DNA of 64,000 nt, taken from contig NZ_CDME01000002.1 of NCBI RefSeq assembly GCF_000826545.1, forward strand, positions 2,303,187 through 2,367,186. Reading direction: 5' to 3'. This document shows, in pieces, positions 25,122 through 34,066 of this stretch (the stretch's first letter is position 1; every line of letters begins with the position of its first letter). Under the pieces are notes generated by a model. It was not told the origin of the DNA and did not search any database. It worked only from the letters and a program-made list of their open reading frames with translations. The translations under genes and the position numbers were made by a program. Source of the DNA: Kibdelosporangium sp. MJ126-NF4. GTDB taxonomy: Bacteria; Actinomycetota; Actinomycetes; Mycobacteriales; Pseudonocardiaceae.

Positions 25122-25790
25122 TCACTCCGGTCGACCGGCGAGCCGGTAGCCCACGCCGCGGACGGTCTCGATCAGCGCCGGGCGGCCCAGTTTCGTGCGC
25201 AGGGTCGCCACGTGCACGTCCAGCGACCGGTTCTCCGCCGCGCCGCCGCGGCCCCAGACCTCGGCCAGGATCTGGTCACGCGGGCAGACCGCGCCACGCG
25301 CGGACATCACCAGCGCCAGCACCTGGAATTCCTTCCTCGACAAACCAATTGGCTCACCCGCGACAGTGACCTCGTGCCGACCGATATCGACGCGGACATC
25401 GTCGAACATGATCGGTTCCGTATTCGACTGGCCACGATCTGTGCTTCTTCTGCGAACCGCGTGCACCCTGGCAACCAACTCACCGACGTCATACGGTTTC
25501 ACCAAGTAATCGTCGGCACCCGCCTGCAATGCCAGAATGCGATCATCCACCTCGCCTCTGGCGGACACGACAATGACCGAAACGTCACTCACCGCCCTGA
25601 TCTGACGACAAAGTGTCATCCCGTCGATATCCGGCAGCCCCAGGTCCAGCAGAATCACGTCCACGTCGCCGACAGCCTCGAGCACACCCCTTCCCTGCGC
25701 CAGCCGCCGTACCGCCAGTCCGCGTTTGACCAGGGCCGGGACCAGCGCGTGAGCGACCCGGTCGTCGTCCTCGACTAGGAGCACTCGCAC
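25122..25790 (-). CDS. OmpR-family response regulator
   Basis: 222 residues. Receiver domain with acidic pocket VEDDD (7-10), phosphoacceptor Asp49 in LLDLGLPDIDG and the conserved Lys in DDYLVKPYDVGEL (~101). The winged-helix DNA-binding domain occupies ~125-220 (LSRKEFQVLALVM, SLDVHVATLRTKLG, ETVRGVGYRL). First gene of the pair with the kinase; it probably controls the TAXI gene and possibly itself. No operator was recognised upstream. Confidence 0.92.
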   Translation of the reverse strand: MRVLLVEDDDRVAHALVPALVKRGLAVRRLAQGRGVLEAVGDVDVILLDLGLPDIDGMTLCRQIRAVSDVSVIVVSARGEVDDRILALQAGADDYLVKPYDVGELVARVHAVRRRSTDRGQSNTEPIMFDDVRVDIGRHEVTVAGEPIGLSRKEFQVLALVMSARGAVCPRDQILAEVWGRGGAAENRSLDVHVATLRTKLGRPALIETVRGVGYRLAGRPE

Positions 25791-25921
25791 GCGTGTCCCT
25801 CCGCAGGTGTCATGACCATGTGACAGAGTTGAGACCCTAAGTGTTGCTCAAGGTCGCTGGACTGTGTGAGCCGAGCCCCCTAGGTTTCCGCCAACGCACG
25901 CTGGCCCGTTTTGGAGGATTG

Positions 25922-26677
25922 ATGACCGAAGTCGCTGCCGCGCCTCCGATGATCCGGATGAAGGCGGTGGACAAGTTCTTCGGGCCGTTGCATGTCCTCA
26001 AGGACATCAACCTCGAGATTCCGAAAGGTGAGGTCGTCGTCGTGCTCGGCCCGTCGGGTTCGGGCAAGTCGACGCTGTGCCGGGCGATCAACCGGCTTGA
26101 GCCGATCAACTCGGGCGTGATCGAGGTGGACGGCAAGCCGCTGCCTGCCGAAGGCAAGGACCTGGCCAGGCTGCGGGCCGACGTGGGCATGGTGTTCCAG
26201 TCGTTCAACCTGTTCGCACACAAGAGCATCGTCGACAACGTCAGCCTCGCCCCGGTCAAGGTCCGCAAAACGCCGAAGGACAAGGCCCGCGAGACGGCGA
26301 TGCAACTGCTGGAGCGGGTCGGCATCGCCAACCAGTCCGACAAGTACCCAGCCCAGCTGTCCGGCGGCCAGCAGCAGCGCGCGGCCATCGCGCGGGCGCT
26401 GGCGATGCGGCCGAAAGTGATGCTGTTCGACGAGCCGACCTCGGCGCTGGACCCGGAGATGGTCCAGGAGGTGCTGGACGTGATGACCAGCCTCGCCAAA
26501 GAGGGGATGACCATGCTGGTGGTCACCCACGAGATGGGGTTCGCCCGCAAAGCAGCCGATCGGGTGATTTTCATGTCCGACGGCGAGGTCGTGGAGGATT
26601 CCACCCCAGACGCGTTTTTCACGGATCCGAAGTCCAACCGTGCGAAGGACTTCCTTGGCAAGATCCTGACGCATTGA
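25922..26677 (+). CDS. gluA: Glutamate ABC transporter ATP-binding protein GluA
   Basis: 251 residues from the ATG at 25922, which has GGAGG ten bases upstream. Walker [10 protein letters not shown] (~41), Q-loop FQSFNLF, signature LSGGQQQRA, Walker [13 protein letters not shown] and switch His in VVTHEMG are all present. It is a polar-amino-acid-uptake ATPase; the following binding protein and two permeases complete a gluABCD set like that of Corynebacterium glutamicum. It energises glutamate import at the inner face of the membrane. Confidence 0.93.
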   Translation: MTEVAAAPPMIRMKAVDKFFGPLHVLKDINLEIPKGEVVVVLGPSGSGKSTLCRAINRLEPINSGVIEVDGKPLPAEGKDLARLRADVGMVFQSFNLFAHKSIVDNVSLAPVKVRKTPKDKARETAMQLLERVGIANQSDKYPAQLSGGQQQRAAIARALAMRPKVMLFDEPTSALDPEMVQEVLDVMTSLAKEGMTMLVVTHEMGFARKAADRVIFMSDGEVVEDSTPDAFFTDPKSNRAKDFLGKILTH

Positions 26678-26726
26678 GCCCGCGCTTGGCAGGGGCGGCG
26701 GGAAACCAGATCGGAAGGAACAGCTA

Positions 26727-27611
26727 ATGCGGTTCAGTCGGGCTATGCGTGCTGGCGTCGTGGTGTCGGCACTGGCCCTCGCCGTCACCGCGTGCGGCGG
26801 TAGCAAGAACGGTTCGGGAGCAGGCAACAGCGGCGGCACCAGCGGGAGCGCCGCCGCGGGCTCCGGCCTGGTCGCGAAGGCCAAGACCGGCAAGCTGGTC
26901 GTCGGCATCAAGTACGACCAGCCGGGTCTCGGCCTCAAGACGCAGGACGGCAAGTTCACCGGCTTCGACGTCGACGTGGCCAAGTACGTGGCCAAGGAAC
27001 TCGGCGTGGAGGAGTCCGGGATCACCTTCAAGGAAGCCCAGTCGGCGGAGCGCGAGAACCTGATCAAGAAGGGTGAGGTGGACTTCATCATCGCCACCTA
27101 CTCGATCACGGACAAGCGCAAGAACGACGTCAGCTTCGCCGGGCCCTACTTCGTCGCACACCAGGATCTGCTGGTCAAGGCGGACAACAACGACATCACC
27201 GGGCCGGAGTCGCTGAACAACGGTAAGAAACTCTGCTCGGTCAAGGGCTCGACGCCCGCGCAGAACCTGCAGAAGAACTACGCCCAGAAGGTGCAGCTGC
27301 AGGAGTTCGGCAAGTACTCCGACTGCGTCACCCCGCTGCTCAACGGCGGCCTGGACGCGATGACCACCGACGACGTCATCCTGGCGGGCTACGCCGCGCA
27401 GCAGGCAGGCAAGCTCAAGCTGATCGGCAAGGGCTTCACCGACGAGAAGTACGGCATCGGCCTGAAGAAGGACGACAAGGAAGCCCAGACCGCGATCAAC
27501 AACGCCATCAAGAAGATGCAGTCCAGCGGTGAGTGGAAGAAGGCGCTGGAGAACAACGTCGGCCAGTCCGGGTACAAGATCCCGGAGCCACCGGCCATCA
27601 CCGAGCAGTAA
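26727..27611 (+). CDS. gluB: Glutamate-binding lipoprotein GluB
   Basis: 294 residues. Lipoprotein signal with lipobox LAVTAC (Cys ~23), then a Gly/Ser/Asn-rich tether and a family-3 periplasmic-binding-protein domain (GIKYDQPGLGLKTQDGKFTG ... FIIATYSITDKRKNDVSFAG, DAMTTDDVILAGYA). It captures glutamate and related acidic amino acids outside the membrane. AAGGAAC precedes the ATG. A stable hairpin follows before gluC, which could raise binding-protein mRNA relative to the permeases. Confidence 0.9.
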   Translation: MRFSRAMRAGVVVSALALAVTACGGSKNGSGAGNSGGTSGSAAAGSGLVAKAKTGKLVVGIKYDQPGLGLKTQDGKFTGFDVDVAKYVAKELGVEESGITFKEAQSAERENLIKKGEVDFIIATYSITDKRKNDVSFAGPYFVAHQDLLVKADNNDITGPESLNNGKKLCSVKGSTPAQNLQKNYAQKVQLQEFGKYSDCVTPLLNGGLDAMTTDDVILAGYAAQQAGKLKLIGKGFTDEKYGIGLKKDDKEAQTAINNAIKKMQSSGEWKKALENNVGQSGYKIPEPPAITEQ

Positions 27612-27627
27612 ATCCTCCTGCTACGAA

Positions 27628-27659
27628 TCGGGGGCACCCGGCAGATCGGGTGCCCCCGA
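27628..27659 (+). terminator. Intra-operon hairpin between gluB and gluC
   Basis: Perfect 13-bp arms TCGGGGGCACCCG / CGGGTGCCCCCGA with a 6-base loop, and no long T-run after it. It lies within the operon, so it probably acts as a partial terminator or 3' mRNA stabiliser that favours gluB over gluCD. Confidence 0.7.
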
Positions 27660-27682
27660 CTCTTGGGGCAACAAGGAGTTCC

Positions 27683-28363
27683 ATGTTCGACTTTCTGAGC
27701 GAGTACGACCTGCTCGGGGCCTTCTGGACGACGGTGAAGCTGTCGTTCTTCGCGGCGATCGGTTCGCTTGTCTGGGGCACGATCCTGGCTGCCATGCGGG
27801 TCAGCCCGGTGCCGGTCATGCGCGGATTCGGCACGGCGTACGTCAACATCATCCGCAACACCCCACTGACCGTGCTGATCCTGTTCTGCTCGGTTGGTCT
27901 GAACTTCACCCTCGGTCTCAAGCTGGCCTCAGTGGGTTCACCGACCGAACTCGTGGACAACGGGTTCCGGTTCGCACTGCTCGGATTCATCGTCTACACC
28001 TCGACGTTCGTCTGCGAGGCGATGCGGTCGGGCATCAACACCGTGCCGGTCGGCCAGGCCGAGGCGGCACGGGCGTTGGGCCTGTCGTTCATCCAGGTGC
28101 TGCGGATCATCGTGATGCCACAAGCGTTCCGTTCGGTGATCGCCCCTCTCGCGAGCGTGCTGATCGCGTTGATCAAGAACACCACGGTCGCCGCGGTGAT
28201 CGGTGTCGGCGAAGCAGCACTGCTGATGTCGACGATGGTCGAGAACGAGTCCGACTCGCTGATGCTGGTCTTCCTCGTCTTCGCGATCGGCTTCGTAATC
28301 CTGACCCTGCCCATCGGCCTCCTGCTGGGATGGGTTGCCAAGAAGGTTGAGGTCAAGCGATGA
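27683..28363 (+). CDS. gluC: Glutamate ABC transporter permease GluC
   Basis: 226 residues from the ATG at 27683 (AAGGAG seven bases upstream; upstream in-frame codons lie in the hairpin). Four to five membrane segments and the EAA loop of amino-acid permeases (GQAEAARALGLSFIQVLRIIVMPQAFRSVIAP) that docks on GluA. IIRNTPLTV is a family motif. Its stop overlaps gluD by four bases. Confidence 0.9.
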   Translation: MFDFLSEYDLLGAFWTTVKLSFFAAIGSLVWGTILAAMRVSPVPVMRGFGTAYVNIIRNTPLTVLILFCSVGLNFTLGLKLASVGSPTELVDNGFRFALLGFIVYTSTFVCEAMRSGINTVPVGQAEAARALGLSFIQVLRIIVMPQAFRSVIAPLASVLIALIKNTTVAAVIGVGEAALLMSTMVENESDSLMLVFLVFAIGFVILTLPIGLLLGWVAKKVEVKR

Positions 28364-29286
28364 GCGCCGCCCCGTCCGTCCTCTACGACGCACCAGGGCC
28401 AAAGGGCAAGGCCCGCAACACAGTGATCGGCGTGCTGTTCATCGCCGTGCTGCTGTGGGCCGCCTACCTCGTCTACAGTGGATTCGACGAGAAGGGCCAG
28501 TGGGCCGGCGCGCTGTGGAAGCCGTTCGTCGAGTGGTCCACATGGGACCAGTTCATCATCCCGGGCCTGCTGGACACGCTGAAAGCCGCGGGGCTGGCGA
28601 TCGTGATCGCCCTGCCGATCGGCGCACTGCTCGGCATCGGGCGGCTGTCGCAGCAGAAGTGGATCAGCGTCCCGGCCGGTGTGATCGTGGAGTTCTTCCG
28701 CGCGATCCCGGTGCTGTTGCTGATGGTGTTCGCCGCGGAGCTGTACGCGGGCTACACCGACATCGACGCGGACATCCGGCCATTGTTCGCGGCGGTCACG
28801 GGTTTGGTGCTGTACAACGCGTCTGTGCTCGCCGAGGTGTTCAGGGCAGGCATCAACGCGCTGCCCAAGGGCCAGAACGAGGCCGCGCAGGCGCTGGGGA
28901 TGCGCAGGACGCAGGTGATGACGAACGTGCTGCTGCCGCAGGCGGTCACGTTGATGTTGCCCGCGATCGTCAGCCAGCTCGTCGTCGTGCTGAAGGACAC
29001 CGCACTGGCAGGTCAGCTCACCGTGGGCTACACGGAACTGATCCGCACCTCGGGTGGCATCACCGGCAACTTCGCCAACACCATCCCCACCTTGATTGTC
29101 GTGGCAACGATCTACATCGTGCTGAACATGATCCTCAGCCTGCTGGCCTCCAAACTGGAGAAACGCCTCTCCCGTCGGCGCAACCGCCCGGCCAAGGGCG
29201 TCAAGGCCGACAAGATCGAGCAGACGAACGTGCACCTCGGCACCGACGCGGACACCGGCGACGCCGCAGGACAACGCTTCACATAG
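28360..29286 (+). CDS. gluD: Glutamate ABC transporter permease GluD
   Basis: 308 residues beginning in an ATGA overlap with gluC. An extra N-terminal membrane segment (TVIGVLFIAVLLWAAYLVY) precedes the permease core; FFRAIPVLLLMVF and the EAA loop GQNEAAQALGMRRTQVMTNVLLPQAV are present. The C-terminal tail (~40 residues) is basic then acidic and cytoplasmic. It pairs with GluC to form the channel. A strong terminator follows. Confidence 0.9.
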   Translation: MSAAPSVLYDAPGPKGKARNTVIGVLFIAVLLWAAYLVYSGFDEKGQWAGALWKPFVEWSTWDQFIIPGLLDTLKAAGLAIVIALPIGALLGIGRLSQQKWISVPAGVIVEFFRAIPVLLLMVFAAELYAGYTDIDADIRPLFAAVTGLVLYNASVLAEVFRAGINALPKGQNEAAQALGMRRTQVMTNVLLPQAVTLMLPAIVSQLVVVLKDTALAGQLTVGYTELIRTSGGITGNFANTIPTLIVVATIYIVLNMILSLLASKLEKRLSRRRNRPAKGVKADKIEQTNVHLGTDADTGDAAGQRFT

Positions 29287-29293
29287 CCCGAGA

Positions 29294-29324
29294 TGGGCGC
29301 ACCAGCCGACGGCTGGTGCGCCCA
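29294..29324 (+). terminator. Terminator of the gluABCD operon
   Basis: Perfect 14-bp arms TGGGCGCACCAGCC / GGCTGGTGCGCCCA with a 3-base loop, 7 bp after the gluD stop. Confidence 0.85.
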
Positions 29325-29359
29325 AAGCGTTGTTACAGTGCCCGTGCTCTAATCAACGC

Positions 29360-29992
29360 GTGTGGTCGAAACCGTTGGCGAAGAAGCGTGCCAAAGTGCT
29401 CGAGGCCGCCAGGGCCCTGTTCAACGAACAGAGCACAACAGAGGTAGGCGTCGACCAGATCGCCGAGGCCGCGAGGATCAGTCCTGAGGAGCTCGGACAC
29501 CACTTCCGCGACAAGCAGGAGATCATCCGCGCACTGTTCGAGCTGTACGGGCGCGCCCTCGACGGCCGCTGGCACCCGGGCAAGGACGCGGCCAAAAACG
29601 TCGCCGTGATGGCCCGCAATCTCACGGAGATGAGCAGCCTCCGCTGGGACTACCGGTTCTTCCAACGGGAAATGGTCCTGCTGCTGCGCGCCGATCCCCG
29701 CCTCCGCACCGCCTACGACGCGGTGTCCGAACGCAGGATCAGCGAGATGCGGGTGTTCGCCCAGCAACTCGTGCTCCAGGACATGCTGCGCGTGCCGCGG
29801 CTGCCACGCACGCTCGACGACCTGCTCATGTCGGTGTGGCTGATCTCCGAGGGCTGGCAGGCATGGCTGGACGTCACCGGCACCCCGGCCAGTCCCGACG
29901 ATGTGGGCAGGCTCAACGACCTGTTGATGGTCGTGATCGACCCGTATCTCACCGACCAGGGCCGGGACCTGTTCGAGAAGATGGTTCAGTAA
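29360..29992 (+). CDS. TetR/AcrR-family regulator
   Basis: 210 residues from the GTG at 29360; a TTG 30 bases upstream is the alternative. The N-terminal helix-turn-helix reads AKVLEAARALFNEQSTTEVGVDQIAEAARISPEELGHHF with the usual DKQEIIRALF after it. The C-terminal ~150 residues are a helical ligand/dimer domain resembling the TetR_C33/PF13972-like bacterial transcriptional repressor C-domain (WDYRFFQREMVLLLRADPRL). No SD is visible, and a TCTAAT hexamer ends seven bases before the GTG, so a leaderless mRNA is possible. Target unknown; gluABCD upstream is a candidate. Confidence 0.85.
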   Translation: MWSKPLAKKRAKVLEAARALFNEQSTTEVGVDQIAEAARISPEELGHHFRDKQEIIRALFELYGRALDGRWHPGKDAAKNVAVMARNLTEMSSLRWDYRFFQREMVLLLRADPRLRTAYDAVSERRISEMRVFAQQLVLQDMLRVPRLPRTLDDLLMSVWLISEGWQAWLDVTGTPASPDDVGRLNDLLMVVIDPYLTDQGRDLFEKMVQ

Positions 29993-30276
29993 CGCACTGG
30001 CCCCGCCCACACGCCCATCTCAACCTCCGGCCCCTCCCCACCCACACCCCAGAACAGCCCCCGCCCAACCCGGTCGGGGTTCCGTCAAAGTCGGGCGGTC
30101 GGCCGATCGTGTGGGTGCCGGTCGTGGTTGGGGTGGTGTGGGCAATAACCCCCGGTCAAAGGGTTACCGGCTGGTTGTGGACAACTGGATTTGCCCACGG
30201 TTCCACTCGTACGGAACGAGCCACGAAAACGCCGCCCGCCCCCGGCGCCATTGCCGAGGGCAGGCGACTGGGGGTG
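29993..30276. other. Gene-free gap, convergent
   Basis: 284 bp between the TetR stop and the sdhB stop, starting with a C-rich tract (about 30000-30080). I see no gene, RNA or clear hairpin. Confidence 0.4.
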
Positions 30277-31038
30277 TCAGCTCTTCTTCGCCGAACGCCG
30301 GAACAGCTTGTTGCCCAGCCACACGACCGGGTCGTACCGACGCCCGGCAACGCGCTCCTTCATCGGGATCAGCGCGTTGTCGGTGATCTTGATGTGTTCC
30401 GGGCAGACATCGCTGCAACACTTGGTGATGTTGCAGTACCCAAGACCGTGCTCGTCCTGCGCGGCGTCGCGCCGGTCGGCGGTGTCCAGCGGGTGCATCT
30501 CCAGCTCCGCCACCCGCATCAGGAACCGCGGACCGGAGAACGACTCCTTGTTCTCCTCGTGGTCACGGATGACGTGGCACGTGTTCTGGCACAGGAAGCA
30601 CTCGATGCACTTGCGGAACTCCTGCGAGCGCTCGACGTCCACCTGCTGCATCCGGTACTCGCCCGGCTTGAGGTCCGGCGGCGGCGTGAACGACTGCACC
30701 TCGCGTGCCTTGGTGTAGTTGTACGACACGTCCGTCACCAGGTCGCGGATCACCGGGAACGTCCGCATGGGCGTCACCGTGATCAGCTCGTCCTCGTCGA
30801 ACGTCGACATCCGCGTCATGCACAGCAGCCGCGGTTTGCCGTTGATCTCCGCCGAGCACGACCCGCATTTGCCTGCCTTGCAGTTCCACCGGACGGCGAG
30901 GTCCGGTGCCTGGGTGGCCTGCAGGCGGTGGATGATGTCGAGGACGACCTCGCCCTCGTTCACCTCGATGATGTAGTCCCGCAGTTCGCCGGACTCGTCG
31001 TCACCGCGCCACACCCGGAATTGTGCTTTGTACCCCAT
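30277..31038 (-). CDS. sdhB: Succinate dehydrogenase iron-sulfur subunit (Sdh1 type)
   Basis: 253 residues from the ATG at 31038, one base after the flavoprotein stop. The plant-type [2Fe-2S] site is WNCKAGKCGSCSAEINGKPRLLC (about 62-84). The C-terminal clusters are bound by CIECFLCQNTC (~158-168) and CCSDVCP (~217-223). It transfers electrons from FAD to the membrane anchor for menaquinone reduction at the inner membrane face. The C-terminus is extended and basic. The order anchor-flavoprotein-FeS with a small leading gene matches Rv0250c-Rv0247c of Mycobacterium tuberculosis (from memory), the Sdh1 class. Confidence 0.92.
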   Translation of the reverse strand: MGYKAQFRVWRGDDESGELRDYIIEVNEGEVVLDIIHRLQATQAPDLAVRWNCKAGKCGSCSAEINGKPRLLCMTRMSTFDEDELITVTPMRTFPVIRDLVTDVSYNYTKAREVQSFTPPPDLKPGEYRMQQVDVERSQEFRKCIECFLCQNTCHVIRDHEENKESFSGPRFLMRVAELEMHPLDTADRRDAAQDEHGLGYCNITKCCSDVCPEHIKITDNALIPMKERVAGRRYDPVVWLGNKLFRRSAKKS

Positions 31039-31039
31039 C

Positions 31040-32938
31040 TCAGGCTTTCCTTCCCGGGTGCGCGGCCAGCTCGTCGTCGGTGTAGTACTTCTCCAGCTCG
31101 CCGATCTCGAAGAGCTCGAACAGCTCATGGCGCATCGGGATCTGGGGCTGCTCCACCACTGACACGTCCGTACCGTCAGTCGAACACACCAGGAGCTTGT
31201 TGCGCCAGTTCGCGTTCATCGTCGGGTGGTCGTCACGGGTGTGCCCGCCGCGGCTCTCCTCGCGCAGCAACGCGGCCCTCGCCACGCACTCGCTGACGAG
31301 GATCATGTTGTACAGGTCGATCGCGAGGTGCCAGCCGGGGTTGAACTGCCGGTGGCCCTCCACCACGATGTTCGGGATCCGCGCCTTGATCTCGTCGATC
31401 TTCGCCAGCGCCTGCCGGATCTCACCGGCCTTGCGGATGATCCCGACGAGGTCGTTCATCGACTGCTGCAGCTCGGAGTGCAGCGTGTACGGATTCTCCT
31501 CGACCCCGTTGCCGTGCGGGTCGAACGGCCGCACCGCGACTTCGGCCGCGTTGTCCACATCGGACTGGGCTACCGCCGGGCGGTCCGTGAGACCGTCGAC
31601 GTAGTCCGCGGCACCCGTACCGGCGCGGCGGCCGAACACCAGCAAGTCGGACAAGGAGTTGCCGCCGAGGCGGTTCGAGCCGTGCATACCGCCCGCGACC
31701 TCACCGGCCGCGAACAGGCCGGGCACCTTCGCCGCCGCGGTGTCCGGCTCGACCTCGACGCCGCCCATCACGTAGTGGCAGGTCGGCCCGACCTCCATCG
31801 GCTCCGCGGTGATGTCGACGTCCGCGAGTTCCTTGAACTGATGGTGCATCGACGGCAGTCTGCGGCGGATCTCGTCGGCCGGCATCCGGCTGGAGATGTC
31901 GAGGAACACACCACCGTGCGGGGACCCACGGCCCGCCTTGACCTCCGAGTTGATCGCACGGGCGACCTCGTCCCGCGGCAACAGGTCCGGCGTGCGCCGG
32001 TTCGAGTCCGGGTCGGTGTACCAGCGGTCGGCCTCTTCCTCGTTGTCCGCGTACTTGTCCTTGAACACCTCGGGGATGTAGTCGAACATGAAACGCTTGC
32101 CCTCGGAGTTGCGCAGCACGCCACCGTCACCACGAACGCCTTCGGTGACAAGGATTCCCTTGACACTCGGCGGCCAGACCATACCGGTCGGGTGGAACTG
32201 GATGAACTCCATGTTGATCAGCGTCGCGCCGGCCTTCAGCGCGAGTGCGTGACCGTCCCCCGTGTACTCCCACGAGTTCGACGTGACCTTGAAGGACTTG
32301 CCGATACCGCCGGTCGCGAGCACCACGGCAGGCGCGTCGAACTGGATGAACCGGCCGGACTCGCGCCAGTAGCCGAAGGCACCGGCGATCCTGTCGCCGT
32401 CCTTGAGCAGCTCCGTGATCGTGCACTCGGCGAAGACCTTGATCTTCGCCTCGTAGTCGCCGGTCTCCTTGTGGTCCTCCTGTTGCAGCGACACGATCTT
32501 CTGCTGCAGGGTGCGGATCAGCTCGAGGCCGGTCCGGTCACCGACGTGCGCCAGCCGCGGATACTCGTGGCCACCGAAGTTGCGCTGCGAGATCCGGCCG
32601 TCCTTGGTGCGGTCGAACAACGCGCCGTAGGTCTCCAGCTCCCAGACGCGGTCCGGGGCCTCCTTGGCGTGCAGCTCGGCCATCCGCCAGTTGTTCAGGA
32701 ACTTCCCGCCACGCATGGTGTCGCGGAAATGCACCTGCCAGTTGTCGTTGCTGTTGGCGTTGCCCATGGAGGCGGCGACGCCGCCCTCGGCCATCACCGT
32801 GTGGGCCTTGCCGAACAGGGACTTGCACACCACGGCGGTACGCAGACCGCGTTGCCGGGCCTCGATTGCGGCGCGCAGACCGGCTCCACCGGCCCCGATC
32901 ACGACAACGTCGTACGTGTGCCGCTCGACCTGGGTCAT
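31040..32938 (-). CDS. sdhA: Succinate dehydrogenase flavoprotein subunit (Sdh1 type)
   Basis: 632 residues. FAD dinucleotide motif VVVIGAGGAGLRAA (~10-23), the covalent-flavin His region KAHTVMAEGGVAASMG (~46-60), substrate motifs HPTGM (~249) and RGDGG (~273), and the C-terminal catalytic region MHGSNRLGGNSLSDLLVFG (~410). It oxidises succinate to fumarate. GGAAG precedes the ATG. Flanked tightly by the anchor (14 bp) and iron-sulfur genes, so one transcript. Confidence 0.95.
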   Translation of the reverse strand: MTQVERHTYDVVVIGAGGAGLRAAIEARQRGLRTAVVCKSLFGKAHTVMAEGGVAASMGNANSNDNWQVHFRDTMRGGKFLNNWRMAELHAKEAPDRVWELETYGALFDRTKDGRISQRNFGGHEYPRLAHVGDRTGLELIRTLQQKIVSLQQEDHKETGDYEAKIKVFAECTITELLKDGDRIAGAFGYWRESGRFIQFDAPAVVLATGGIGKSFKVTSNSWEYTGDGHALALKAGATLINMEFIQFHPTGMVWPPSVKGILVTEGVRGDGGVLRNSEGKRFMFDYIPEVFKDKYADNEEEADRWYTDPDSNRRTPDLLPRDEVARAINSEVKAGRGSPHGGVFLDISSRMPADEIRRRLPSMHHQFKELADVDITAEPMEVGPTCHYVMGGVEVEPDTAAAKVPGLFAAGEVAGGMHGSNRLGGNSLSDLLVFGRRAGTGAADYVDGLTDRPAVAQSDVDNAAEVAVRPFDPHGNGVEENPYTLHSELQQSMNDLVGIIRKAGEIRQALAKIDEIKARIPNIVVEGHRQFNPGWHLAIDLYNMILVSECVARAALLREESRGGHTRDDHPTMNANWRNKLLVCSTDGTDVSVVEQPQIPMRHELFELFEIGELEKYYTDDELAAHPGRKA

Positions 32939-32952
32939 TTACTTCCTCTTTC

Positions 32953-33750
32953 TCACACGAAGCGCAGGTCGGAGATAAAGCCGCTGGCAACAAGCATCAC
33001 GTACAGGTCGGTGAGCATCAGCGTGCCGAGAGTGATCCATGCCAACTGCATGTGCCGGACGTTCAGCTTGGACACAACCGTCCACAGCTTGTACCGGATC
33101 GGATGGGCGGAGAAGTGCTTGAGCCTGCCACCGGCGATGTGGCGGCAGGAATGGCACGACAACGTGTACGCCCACAACATGATCACGTTGATCAGCAGGA
33201 TGACGTTGCCGAGCCCCATCCCGACCCCGCCGTCGGGTGAGTGGAACGCGACGATGGCGTCATAGGTGTTGATCAGTGCGACCACGCCCGCGATGTAGAA
33301 GAAGTAGCGGTGCAGGTTCTGCAGGATCAGCGGGAACTTCGTCTCCCCCGAGTACTCCACGCGCGGCTCGGCCACGGCGCAGGCGACCGGCGACTGCCAG
33401 ACCGAGCGATAGTACGCCTTGCGGTAGTAGTAGCAGGTGAGCCGAAAACCCAGCAGGAACGGCAGGGCGAGGAAGCCCATCGGGATCCAGGCTGGGAGTT
33501 CACCGATCCACTGGCCGAAATGCGACGAACCCGCTACGCACGACTCGCTGATACACGGCGAGTAGAACGGCGTCAGGTAGTGGTAGTCGTTGACCCAGTA
33601 CCACTTGCCCATGAATGACCGGCCGGTCGCGTACAAGACGAACGTCGCCAGGCCGAGATTCGTCAGCAGTGGCGGCAGCCACCACCGGTCGGTGCGCAGA
33701 TTGCGCACTGGGACCCGCGCCCGGCCCGGCGCGTTGATTCCAACGGTCAT
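32953..33750 (-). CDS. sdhC: Succinate dehydrogenase membrane anchor (Sdh1 type)
   Basis: 265 residues with about five hydrophobic segments (LLTNLGLATFVLYAT, IPMGFLALPFLLGF, YFFYIAGVVALINT, VILLINVIMLWAYT, WITLGTLMLTDLYVML). His residues in HRYFFY, HSCRH and RHMQLAW are candidate haem b or quinone-site ligands. A soluble loop holds the CISESC cysteine pair, likely extracytoplasmic. It anchors SdhAB and passes electrons to menaquinone. Single long anchor rather than separate C and D subunits, as in actinobacterial Sdh1. Confidence 0.85.
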   Translation of the reverse strand: MTVGINAPGRARVPVRNLRTDRWWLPPLLTNLGLATFVLYATGRSFMGKWYWVNDYHYLTPFYSPCISESCVAGSSHFGQWIGELPAWIPMGFLALPFLLGFRLTCYYYRKAYYRSVWQSPVACAVAEPRVEYSGETKFPLILQNLHRYFFYIAGVVALINTYDAIVAFHSPDGGVGMGLGNVILLINVIMLWAYTLSCHSCRHIAGGRLKHFSAHPIRYKLWTVVSKLNVRHMQLAWITLGTLMLTDLYVMLVASGFISDLRFV

Positions 33751-33781
33751 CTGTCCTCAGTTCGGGGGTTGACTTCTTTGT

Positions 33782-34066
33782 CTAGTCGTCGTGGCGAACG
33801 AACTCGTCATCGGTCCCGCGCCACATCGCCGGGTCGTACGGCGTGTCCGGCACGACCACGACCTCGTGCTCGGACGCCTGCGGGCGGCGCGGCTGTGGAG
33901 TGGCGGGGTCGCTGCGGAATTCCGCCGTGTCGATATCCATCCGCTCAACGTCGTTGACGAGCCTGCGCACGGCGGGAATGTCGCCGTACTTGGCTCGCAA
34001 CTCACCCACGGCCTGCTTGACCTGACCGATAGCACGCTGCAACTCAGTGATGTCGCTCATCGACAT
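33782..34066 (-). CDS. Small conserved protein leading the sdh operon
   Basis: 94 residues from the ATG at 34066 (AAGGAG seven bases upstream; a second ATG at 34060 is possible). Soluble, with an N-terminal helix (ITELQRAIGQVKQAVGELRAKYG), a short acidic middle and a Pro-rich C-terminus ending DPAMWRGTDDEFVRHDD. The position matches Rv0250c ahead of the mycobacterial Sdh1 genes (from memory). Function unknown; a regulator or assembly helper is possible. Confidence 0.7.
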   Translation of the reverse strand: MSMSDITELQRAIGQVKQAVGELRAKYGDIPAVRRLVNDVERMDIDTAEFRSDPATPQPRRPQASEHEVVVVPDTPYDPAMWRGTDDEFVRHDD

